NCBI GenBank assembly: GCA_016297165.1
Contig: JAEDHF010000041.1
Location: forward strand, 1 to 12,334
From: Oscillospiraceae bacterium
GTDB lineage: Bacteria; Bacillota; Clostridia; Oscillospirales; Ruminococcaceae
Length of the DNA: 12,334 bases
Reading direction: 5' to 3'
Part shown: piece by piece, positions 5,350 through 12,252 of the stretch
How positions within the stretch are numbered: the first letter of the stretch is position 1
Layout of the letters: each line of letters starts with the position of its first letter
Notes under the pieces: model-generated
Told to the model about the DNA's origin: nothing
Databases searched by the model: none
The model's input: only the letters and a program-made list of their open reading frames with translations
Translations under genes and position numbers: made by a program

Positions 5350-7179
5350 ATGAAAGAATTGCTTAACACAGGCGTTTCCCTCAGTCTCGAATACTGCCCC
5401 GAAATAGACGGGCTTATCGGTCGGATAAAAAACTATTCCGTAGCGGTAAGAGAAAATAACGAAACGGGAAGCTACGGCGTCCTCCTCTGGGTAAAGGAAG
5501 GGGATTACAGCGCGGTAACCTCCGTTTCCGACTACCTTGCCGACCGTGTGAATTCCGATTCCGATATGGTTAAGAATTTCAGGGTTCAGGAGCGAGGAGT
5601 GGCTGTCGCCCTTAGAAAAACCGACGACCCCTATACAAATGTGAACACCATAAAGCGCTTTATTATTGATATTACCGGTATTCTTTCCGTTAATTTCTAT
5701 AAAAGCTGCTGCTATAGATGTGCAGGTACCGAAAATCTTGGTATTTATCTTGATAACGGCGTTCCTACCCAGTACTGCTCCGCCTGTTCCGCAGGAAAGA
5801 AGCTCCTTAAGGACTTCCCCGAAACTAAGGCGGCGCAATCCCTCTCCTTTGAGGCGCTAATGCCGAAGGCGGAAACAATCGCCGCAGTAGAGAGCGTACT
5901 CGGTAACGGAAAAAGCGAGGATTTCGGAGGCCTTTTATCCGAAATAAAAACTGACAACACCTCCTTCCCGGAAGCCGAGCCCTTGAAAACGACTGCACCT
6001 GAAAGCGCAGCTGCCGAGAATAAAGCCGATGACGATATCGCAGAGCTTTTAACCGAAATGAAAACCGACTACGACGGAAGCTACGATACCGAGATAAAGA
6101 GGGAGGATATTCCCGATAATACCGATATAAGCGGTCTTATGATGGGCATAGCCGAAGAAAAAAAGGCAGAATATGTTCCCCCGAGGTCGGAGCTTTTCGA
6201 GAAAATCGAGCGTGAATACCGTGAGGAACAGAAGAATGCCCCTAAAATCGAGGAAAAGGACGATTTAAGCGGTTTTATGGTAACTCCCCTTGACTTTGCA
6301 GGAAGCAAGGAGGACGAAATAAAGGTCGTGGAAAACAGCGACGGTCCCATAGGTCATAACGATAAAATCGCCGTAACCGAAATAAGGGACGACAGCAACG
6401 ACGGCGAGGACATAGATGTTACCGAGATAGAATCCACAATAAGCAAGCCCACCGTTACCACAGGGCATGAACAGCTTACAGCCCTTGAAACTCCCCTTGA
6501 CGAAAACGGAAATGTGCCGCTTATGAACCCTAACGCAGAGTCAAACGATAATAAGCCATCTCCCGTTGACGGCCCTGACGCGGTTTTACCCGCTGTTTCG
6601 AATAAGCCTATGCCAAAGGCAGAGGAGGTAAGCAAAATTGCTGCTCCTCCTCCCGGATATGCACAGATGGAAAGCGACCCGAGAGCGGAGGTACAGAGGC
6701 TGCCCCAGCCGCCCCGTCCCTACGACGCCCCGGCTTATGTGGCTCCTATTGACTGGGGCATTCCCGACAGTAATCCCCTGCTGGGCATATTAGGCGCTCT
6801 TGTTCTTGCAGTTTTCGGCGTACTGATATGGTCCTTTATCGGAAGGCTCGGATATATCTCTTACATAGGAAGTATTGCCCTTGTTGCCAGCATTTACGGC
6901 GGCTACAGGCTTGCAGGCGGCAGCATGGACACAAAGGGCAAGGTAATATGTACGGTTCTTTCCCTTCTTCTTACCTTCGTAAGCTCCTGGATAGTAATCG
7001 TTCTTAACACACAGGCTCAGATACACGATATATTCGGATATGATATCTCCTTCTTTAACGCTATACCCTGGGCGGTTGAAGCCTTTTCGAATGACATCTT
7101 CGGCATCTTTGAACTGGTAATATCTATGGCGTTTACCGTTGCGGCGGTGATAGTTACGAATACGAAGATATTACAGTAA
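5350..7179 (+). CDS. Unrecognised protein: Cys4 knuckle, long acidic linker, C-terminal membrane bundle
   Basis: The 609-residue protein matches no family I know. Residues 1-118 look like a folded alpha/beta domain. C121-x2-C124 and C143-x2-C146, 18 residues apart, form a likely zinc knuckle, with an extra C120. Residues about 160-465 are acidic, proline- and alanine-rich and probably disordered, carrying four copies of a short D-hydrophobic motif. Residues about 475-607 hold roughly four hydrophobic segments (about 476-498, 502-522, 531-553 and 584-605), so the protein is C-terminally anchored with a cytoplasmic N-terminal part, inferred from the absence of a signal peptide and the free-cysteine knuckle. 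It is monocistronic, with its own promoter and terminator. The architecture suggests a membrane-tethered scaffold or sensor, but function is unknown. Confidence 0.75.
   Translation: MKELLNTGVSLSLEYCPEIDGLIGRIKNYSVAVRENNETGSYGVLLWVKEGDYSAVTSVSDYLADRVNSDSDMVKNFRVQERGVAVALRKTDDPYTNVNTIKRFIIDITGILSVNFYKSCCYRCAGTENLGIYLDNGVPTQYCSACSAGKKLLKDFPETKAAQSLSFEALMPKAETIAAVESVLGNGKSEDFGGLLSEIKTDNTSFPEAEPLKTTAPESAAAENKADDDIAELLTEMKTDYDGSYDTEIKREDIPDNTDISGLMMGIAEEKKAEYVPPRSELFEKIEREYREEQKNAPKIEEKDDLSGFMVTPLDFAGSKEDEIKVVENSDGPIGHNDKIAVTEIRDDSNDGEDIDVTEIESTISKPTVTTGHEQLTALETPLDENGNVPLMNPNAESNDNKPSPVDGPDAVLPAVSNKPMPKAEEVSKIAAPPPGYAQMESDPRAEVQRLPQPPRPYDAPAYVAPIDWGIPDSNPLLGILGALVLAVFGVLIWSFIGRLGYISYIGSIALVASIYGGYRLAGGSMDTKGKVICTVLSLLLTFVSSWIVIVLNTQAQIHDIFGYDISFFNAIPWAVEAFSNDIFGIFELVISMAFTVAAVIVTNTKILQ
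5920..6279 (+). repeat. Four degenerate copies of a short linear motif within the acidic linker
   Basis: The encoded residues DFGGLLSEIKTD (191), DIAELLTEMKTD (229), DISGLMMGIAEE (259) and DLSGFMVTPLDF (305) share D-hydrophobic-small-x-[LF]-[LM]. The first two also share E-[IM]-KTD. They are spaced 30-46 residues apart in otherwise disordered, charged sequence, the way peptide docking motifs are arranged. Confidence 0.55.
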
Positions 7180-7195
7180 GCGTGGCTTTATATGA

Positions 7196-7225
7196 AAACC
7201 CCCGATACGAAAGTATCGGGGGTTT
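7196..7225. terminator. Bidirectional terminator between convergent genes
   Basis: AAACCCCCGATAC (7196-7208) and GTATCGGGGGTTT (7213-7225) form a perfect 13-bp stem closed by a GAAA tetraloop. The A/T ends supply a short U run on both strands. It lies 16 bases after the stop of the 609-residue protein gene and 14 bases after the pyk stop on the other strand, so it can serve both. Confidence 0.9.
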
Positions 7226-7239
7226 CTGTATATTCGCTT

Positions 7240-8655
7240 TTACCGTACAACCTCAACCTTAATAGTATTCGTATTTCCCGACTGACCGTTAATCTGACCG
7301 CCGGTAAGAACTACGTTATCTCCGGGTTGTAAGCCGAGAATGTTCTTTGCGTCGTTAAGAGACTTATAGAATACGATATCGAGGGAGCTGTATTCCTCTT
7401 CAAGAACGGGAGTAACGCCCCAGCTTAAGTTTAGCTGTCTCCATGCCTTACGGCTTGTTGTAACGCCGATAATTTCAGCAGGACAGCGGAAACGGCTTAC
7501 CATTCTTGCAGTTTTGCCCGTTATGGAGTTTACTACGATGCATTTAGCGTCAACATCTATCGCCATAGCGCAGGTAGCGTGGGAAATAGCGTCGATTATG
7601 TTGTTGATTTTGTATTCGGTGGTGTTGAACCAGAGCTTGTAGTCGATATGCTTTTCGGTATATTCCGCAATTTCTGCCATATTCCTTACCGATTCAACGG
7701 GGTGCTTGCCTGCGGCGGTTTCTCCCGAGAGCATTACGGCGGAGGAGCCGTCGTAAACGGCATTTGCAACGTCGGAGATTTCCGCTCTTGTGGGTCTCGG
7801 ATTTGTTATCATGGATTCCAGCATTTCCGTAGCGGTAATAACTCTTTTTCCGAGAAGGCGGCATTTACGGATAAGGTATTTCTGGATAGAGGGTACCTCT
7901 ACAAAAGGAATTTCAACGCCCAGGTCGCCTCTTGCCACCATAATTCCGTCCGCAACCTCACAGATTTCGTCAATATTATCTACTCCTGCACGGTTTTCTA
8001 TTTTAGCGATAATGTTGATATCCTTACCGCCGTTTTCGTCCAGAAGCCTTCTTATTGCCATTACGTCCTCTTTATTTGAAACGAAGGAGGCGGCGATAAA
8101 ATCCACGTCATTTTTAATGCCGAAAAGGATATCCTCTCTGTCCTGTGGGCTTAAATATTCGCTTTTTAAAACCTTGTTGGGGAAGTTCATACTTTTTCTG
8201 TCGGAGAGTACGCCACCGGAAACAACCTCGCATATTACGTCGCTGCCTTTTATTTCATTTACCTTAAAGATAACGAGACCGTTGTTGACGAGAATAGAAT
8301 CCCCCGGCTCAAGGTCCTCGGTAAGATTTTTATAGGTTACCGAAACCTTTTCCCGGTTTCCGACGATATCTTCTGTGGTAAAGGTGAAGATATCCCCGTC
8401 GTTAAGGGTAATTTTCTTGTTTTCGAAGGTTTTTATCCTGTATTCGGGACCCTTGGTGTCAAGCATTATGGCAATCGGAAGATTAAGCCTTTCTCTTACG
8501 GCTTTTACTAAGTCGATTTTATGTTGGTGATCCGCCTCGTCGCCGTGGGAGAAGTTGAGCCGAGCTACGTTCATTCCGTTTTCGCACATCTGCGCAAGAG
8601 TTTCCTCATTGTCGCAGGCGGGACCTATGGTGCATATAATTTTAGTTTTTCTCAT
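7240..8655 (-). CDS. pyk: Pyruvate kinase
   Basis: The 471-residue enzyme transfers phosphate from phosphoenolpyruvate to ADP in the last step of glycolysis, in the cytoplasm. Visible motifs are ARLNFSHG (31-38), LDTKGPEYR (65-73), the signature IIAKIEN (215-221) with catalytic K218 and metal ligand E220, ARGDLGVE (241-248) with D244, and DGSSAVMLSGETA (302-314). E71, equivalent to E117 of muscle enzyme, predicts potassium dependence by established family rules. ATEMLESM (274-281) carries E where ATQMLDSM-type enzymes have Q, and VNNG (123-126) replaces the common VDDG. There is no extra C-terminal PEP-utiliser domain as in Bacillus. AAAGGAG lies 6 bases before the ATG. The gene is monocistronic. 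Confidence 0.97.
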   Translation of the reverse strand: MRKTKIICTIGPACDNEETLAQMCENGMNVARLNFSHGDEADHQHKIDLVKAVRERLNLPIAIMLDTKGPEYRIKTFENKKITLNDGDIFTFTTEDIVGNREKVSVTYKNLTEDLEPGDSILVNNGLVIFKVNEIKGSDVICEVVSGGVLSDRKSMNFPNKVLKSEYLSPQDREDILFGIKNDVDFIAASFVSNKEDVMAIRRLLDENGGKDINIIAKIENRAGVDNIDEICEVADGIMVARGDLGVEIPFVEVPSIQKYLIRKCRLLGKRVITATEMLESMITNPRPTRAEISDVANAVYDGSSAVMLSGETAAGKHPVESVRNMAEIAEYTEKHIDYKLWFNTTEYKINNIIDAISHATCAMAIDVDAKCIVVNSITGKTARMVSRFRCPAEIIGVTTSRKAWRQLNLSWGVTPVLEEEYSSLDIVFYKSLNDAKNILGLQPGDNVVLTGGQINGQSGNTNTIKVEVVR

Positions 8656-8701
8656 ATTGTTCTCCTTTCAACAGGTAGCCTGATTTTCTTTTGTCGCCGT
8701 A

Positions 8702-8730
8702 ATTATACCATAAACGGAAGAATTATGCAA
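8702..8730 (-). promoter_or_regulatory. Extended -10 promoter of pyk
   Basis: On the minus strand TTGCAT (8730-8725), a 17-base spacer and TATAAT (8707-8702) are preceded by TGG, an extended -10. The weak -35 is compensated by the perfect -10. Transcription would begin near 8695, about 40 bases before the ATG. Confidence 0.75.
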
Positions 8731-8762
8731 TAAGCGAAATTGTAAAATATGCGAAAAAGACC

Positions 8763-8791
8763 TTGAAAAGCCATTCGAATAATGATAGTAT
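8763..8791 (+). promoter_or_regulatory. Candidate sigma-A promoter upstream of the sigma-factor gene
   Basis: TTGAAA (8763-8768), a 17-base spacer and TAGTAT (8786-8791) with TGA just before the -10 make a plausible extended -10 promoter. It would give a leader of roughly 150 bases before the ATG at 8951 and could supply basal transcription of the sigma/anti-sigma operon. Confidence 0.45.
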
Positions 8792-8826
8792 ATATTGGAT
8801 ACAGAAATCGTCAGGATTAGTATTGC

Positions 8827-8874
8827 TTTTCGGGTTATAAATATGCTTTAAAGGTAGTGTTCAGCTCCCGAAAA
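8827..8874. repeat. Inverted repeat in the sigma-operon leader
   Basis: TTTTCGGG (8827-8834) and CCCGAAAA (8867-8874) are perfect 8-base complements separated by 32 bases. They lie between the candidate sigma-A and ECF promoters and could form a leader hairpin or an operator. No T tract follows, so it is not an ordinary terminator. Chance is possible in this A/T-rich stretch. Confidence 0.3.
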
Positions 8875-8890
8875 AATTACTTAAAAATAA

Positions 8891-8920
8891 TGCAACCTTT
8901 TCGGAAAACCTTTGTCTTGT
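8891..8920 (+). promoter_or_regulatory. Candidate ECF-type autoregulatory promoter
   Basis: TGCAACCTTTT (8891-8901) matches the AAC-plus-T-run -35 of SigW-like ECF promoters. TGTCTTGT (8913-8920) occupies the -10 place, near the CGTC/CGTA type. AAC to TGTC is exactly 16 bases, the spacing in SigW promoters. The start point would fall shortly after 8920, about 25 bases before the ATG at 8951, which argues against the TTG at 8912 as a start. Confidence 0.6.
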
Positions 8921-8950
8921 ATATTGAAAACGAAAATCGGGGGTATGATT

Positions 8951-9496
8951 ATGGAGGACAACGACATTATCGAATTATTCAACAGCCGTTCGGAAAAGGC
9001 TTTTTCCGAAATAGAGGTTAAATACGGAAAGCGGTGCAGGAAAATCGCAGGTTCTATTCTTATTGACAGCCGTGACGCGGAGGAATGTATAAATACCGCT
9101 TATTTCAGCCTCTGGAACAATATTCCGCCGAAAAAACCGGAATCTCTTTGCGGCTATCTTTTCTCGGCGGTGAGAAATACTGCCATAAATACATACAACA
9201 AGATAAAGCAGAGAAGCCGCGAGGCGCTCTACGATGAGCTGGACACAATTCTGCCCTCGGGGGGAAGCGTTGAGGCTGAATACGACGCCTCGGAAACTGC
9301 CCGACTTATTAACGAGTATCTTCTTAAGGGCAGTAAAACCTCGGCGAAGGCTTTCGTTCTCCGCTATTACTTCAATATGTCTGTTGGAGAAGTTGCGGCA
9401 GCTATGGTAATGAGCGAAAACGCAGTAAAATCACGGCTTTCGAGGACAAGAAAGGGCTTAAGGGAATACCTTGAGGAAAAGGGGGTAAGAGTATGA
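8951..9496 (+). CDS. ECF-type RNA polymerase sigma factor
   Basis: The product is 181 residues from the ATG at 8951, chosen because GGGGG (8939-8943) lies 7 bases upstream. The ATG at 8945 is too close, and a longer form from TTG at 8912 would start inside the candidate promoter. Region 2 spans about residues 8-86, with RDAEECINTAYFSLWNNI (41-58) as region 2.2 and CGYLFSAVRNTAINTY (67-82) as 2.3-2.4. Region 4 spans about 131-176, with the helix-turn-helix in YYFNMSVGEVAAAMVMSENA (139-158) followed by VKSRLSRTRKGL. Region 3 is absent, which defines an ECF factor. It directs RNA polymerase to a small regulon when released by its anti-sigma. The stop overlaps the next gene as ATGA, fixing near-equal synthesis of the two. 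Confidence 0.93.
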   Translation: MEDNDIIELFNSRSEKAFSEIEVKYGKRCRKIAGSILIDSRDAEECINTAYFSLWNNIPPKKPESLCGYLFSAVRNTAINTYNKIKQRSREALYDELDTILPSGGSVEAEYDASETARLINEYLLKGSKTSAKAFVLRYYFNMSVGEVAAAMVMSENAVKSRLSRTRKGLREYLEEKGVRV

Positions 9497-12252
9497 AAAA
9501 CAGAGAAAAATTCTGGGACGAGACAATGGGTAAGCTCGACGAAAGGCTTATAGACAGGGCTTCGGAGGAGCTTAAAAATGAGGACGACAGCGAGGATGAG
9601 TATTACGGCGCAAGAGTAGAAAAAATACCCGTAAGCAGTAAAAGAGCGATACCCTTCGCACCCATAATAGCTTCGGCGGCGGCAGTCTGCCTTATTGTGG
9701 GGGGCGTTTTCCTTGTAAGAAATATGCCTATCGGAGTGGCTAAGCCATCGGAAGGCTCGGAAACTACCATTTCCGACGGAATAGTAATAACTACGGCACC
9801 CGATATTACCTTAGAAAGCACCACGGCAGCAGTCACCGAAGCGGAGGATAAAGGCGAAATCGTAGGTCAGGTTATCTGGGGAAGCGCTTCGGAAGAGGAA
9901 ATGAACCTCGAACTTTATGAATACTACTTCTTCGGCGAATGGGAGATTAAGGATGTCGGTGAAGTTTTCAGTCTCAACTATTATGAGGATTTCATTTCCT
10001 CGAAATGCGACTCTATCGGTTTTGACGAAACCGATACAGAGGTTCGCCTTTATTTCTCAGCCCTTAATAAGAAATACAACGGCATTATTTCGAAATCCAA
10101 TACCAATATAATGTATATGTACAGTACCGATTCAGGTTCACAGGACGATAATATCTATCAGAGCGACCTTATATATACCTGTTACCGTATTTCTGCAGGA
10201 ACCGAGGAGGAAAAGAATTTCATTGACAGCGCCGCAGCCGAAAGCGTAACCTTAGGCTATTTCGGAAGAGTTAAATTATTGCAGTATCTTACGTCAATGG
10301 AAACCGTAGGCAGAAACTACGGCGAAAGCGCTCTTTATGCCCTCACGAGTAAGCCTCTTTATAACGAGGAAACAGGCTACTATAAGAGCGAATTTGTAAG
10401 GAATAAAACCGATAAAAATCGCTTCTTTATGCTTTATACGAGGGATAAGGAAAACCTTCTTATTACCGTTCCCTATAGCCCTCTTTACGGCGGCGAAGCC
10501 CTGAATATGTCCATAGATATATCCCTCGAAAACGGCGAATGGGTAATTACCGACGTCCGCGGAAACGATAAGAGAATCTATTCGATTGTGGGCGAAAGCG
10601 ATGAGGTTATTTCTGCCGAAAAAATACAGGAAATAGCTGATCATACCGGCTCCTTCGATTTCGGCTTGCTTGAAAGAAGCTTTTACGGGTATTGGGATAT
10701 AGCACAGAAGAACACCGGCTTATCGGATAAGCTGGAAATAACCTATAATTCTGATTTCTTTATCCGAGGATATGTTCGCCCCTCCTGCTTCTATGAGGAC
10801 GAGAACTGCTATTATCTGCTCTATATGGGCGGAGGAATGGGTCAGCTTCTGCTGATAGACAAGAGCAATCCCGATATTATGTACAGCTACACGGATATCG
10901 AAATGATGGATATTCCGAGAGACAGCGGAGCGGTTTATATCAGAAACAAGGGCGTGGATAACGCTCTCGTTCTTCAGGAGGGTGAAGCCGTAAGCTTTCT
11001 CGGACTTATGAAATTTATAGATGATTATGGCTTCGATTTAAGCGCAGAGGACAGCTTTACCGACGATGAGGGATATACCTGGATTCACGGAGAGGCAGCC
11101 TGGGGAGAAGGCTACGGCGATATCTATCTTAACGAGCTGAATGATAACATGGTTGTATTCTCTAAGAGATACTATCGTGAGGACCTTGTGCAGGAAGCTA
11201 TTGCAAAGAGAGAGCATAGTATTCTCTACGATAAGTCAGTATATCAGTATTACAGAATAACCGCAGAAAAGCAAAACGGCGAATATACTACCGTATCAAG
11301 AGAAAGGTATGCCGAGGAGCTCCTTAAGGACAGGGAAAAAATGTCCACAAAGTGGCTTACCCTTGCCGACGAGGATACCGAAAAAGTAAATGCGCTTCTT
11401 ACGGAAGAGGGTTACGGCGAATTATCTGGCACTGCCATAGTTACGGACTTTTATACCGACCTTAGCGGACATTATTACGCCTTAAGGGAAATGGGCAACA
11501 ATATGGCGCAGAGCCTTGATTACTGTGAGCTTTACTATTACAGTGGCGAAGGAAACGGCTATAGGCTGATTGGGGACGGAATGTGCGGAAACTGTAAGGC
11601 TTATATTTCGGGCGACAGGCTTTTCCTGTTCGGCGTTTATCGTGATAAGGGTGATGGCGAAAACGGCTGGCCTGCTTTCCTTAAAGTATATCGTGACGGC
11701 GAAATGATTTTCTCGGAGGAATTCGGAAGAACAACTCCACTCATGGTAACCTCGATAGAAATAGGCGACTTTATTGTTTTCTCCTATCCCTTCGATATGG
11801 AAAGCGCCGACGGCGAAAAAATAGTAAGCAACCGCAACATACTGGTAAACAGATATGACTCAAATGTAAACTATGTTACCGTTGATGATATAGCAGTTGA
11901 TATAGCGGACGGAGTATATAATTTCAAGCCTGATTACGATAAGGAAGAGCGGAAGTATAAGGGCTTTACCATAAAGCTTGACGGCGAGGAATACTTCTAC
12001 AGGACAGATAGCGAGAGCCTTGAGGACTGCCTCTATGAGCTGGAGTGGCTGTATAACGATATCTATAATGGCTTGTGCTGCGGTTTCAACGAAGGTACGG
12101 GTTATATAACGGTAAACGGTGAAATCTATACCGAGCTTATGGATTTCAAGAGCCATGAGGAATTAAGCGACTATCTCGGAAGAGTATTTACCGAGGAAGC
12201 GGTACAGAGAATTACCTCCGAATTCTGCAGCGGCTTCTACTTCTTCGAGTGA
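9493..12252 (+). CDS. Membrane anti-sigma factor with very large extracytoplasmic sensor region
   Basis: The 919-residue protein starts by ATGA overlap with the sigma gene, with GGGGG 7 bases upstream. Residues 1-52 are cytoplasmic and charged. MGKLDERLIDRASEE (12-26) resembles the Firmicutes anti-sigma N-terminal motif (GxIDDxxIEEA), and no zinc HxxxCxxC is present. One membrane segment spans about 55-77. A Thr/Ser/Glu-rich stalk (about 85-120) leads to roughly 800 outside residues rich in aromatic and acidic residues. Two related modules are seen at about 142-240 and 392-487, and beta-rich sequence fills about 640-830. The end (885-919) has a SHEELSDYLGRVFTEEAV segment reminiscent of IseA-like or similar C-terminal domains. 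It should hold the sigma factor until an envelope signal arrives. The frame appears cut short by the TGA at 12250. Anti-sigma role is inferred from context. Confidence 0.8.
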   Translation: MKNREKFWDETMGKLDERLIDRASEELKNEDDSEDEYYGARVEKIPVSSKRAIPFAPIIASAAAVCLIVGGVFLVRNMPIGVAKPSEGSETTISDGIVITTAPDITLESTTAAVTEAEDKGEIVGQVIWGSASEEEMNLELYEYYFFGEWEIKDVGEVFSLNYYEDFISSKCDSIGFDETDTEVRLYFSALNKKYNGIISKSNTNIMYMYSTDSGSQDDNIYQSDLIYTCYRISAGTEEEKNFIDSAAAESVTLGYFGRVKLLQYLTSMETVGRNYGESALYALTSKPLYNEETGYYKSEFVRNKTDKNRFFMLYTRDKENLLITVPYSPLYGGEALNMSIDISLENGEWVITDVRGNDKRIYSIVGESDEVISAEKIQEIADHTGSFDFGLLERSFYGYWDIAQKNTGLSDKLEITYNSDFFIRGYVRPSCFYEDENCYYLLYMGGGMGQLLLIDKSNPDIMYSYTDIEMMDIPRDSGAVYIRNKGVDNALVLQEGEAVSFLGLMKFIDDYGFDLSAEDSFTDDEGYTWIHGEAAWGEGYGDIYLNELNDNMVVFSKRYYREDLVQEAIAKREHSILYDKSVYQYYRITAEKQNGEYTTVSRERYAEELLKDREKMSTKWLTLADEDTEKVNALLTEEGYGELSGTAIVTDFYTDLSGHYYALREMGNNMAQSLDYCELYYYSGEGNGYRLIGDGMCGNCKAYISGDRLFLFGVYRDKGDGENGWPAFLKVYRDGEMIFSEEFGRTTPLMVTSIEIGDFIVFSYPFDMESADGEKIVSNRNILVNRYDSNVNYVTVDDIAVDIADGVYNFKPDYDKEERKYKGFTIKLDGEEYFYRTDSESLEDCLYELEWLYNDIYNGLCCGFNEGTGYITVNGEIYTELMDFKSHEELSDYLGRVFTEEAVQRITSEFCSGFYFFE

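Noticed and set aside
5320..5838. Open frame of 172 codons opposite the start of the 609-residue protein gene.
   Set aside because: It is antisense to a gene with a clear promoter, ribosome binding site and zinc-knuckle pattern, and shows no motif of its own.
7579..8335. Long open frames opposite pyruvate kinase.
   Set aside because: They are antisense shadows of a strongly conserved gene, with no ribosome binding site or recognisable protein character.
8912..8950. Longer sigma-factor start from TTG at 8912.
   Set aside because: It lies within the candidate ECF promoter, and family N-termini match the ATG at 8951, which has GGGGG 7 bases upstream.
8656..8950. Possible riboswitch or small RNA in the pyk/sigma intergenic region.
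   Set aside because: Beyond promoters and one short inverted repeat, no conserved riboswitch core or terminator-antiterminator pair could be seen.
9493..12252. Possibility that TGA is recoded genome-wide, given the coding-like continuation past 12252.
   Set aside because: TGA ends the thioesterase, pyrophosphatase, flippase and sigma genes at sensible C-termini with overlapping starts, so it acts as a stop here.
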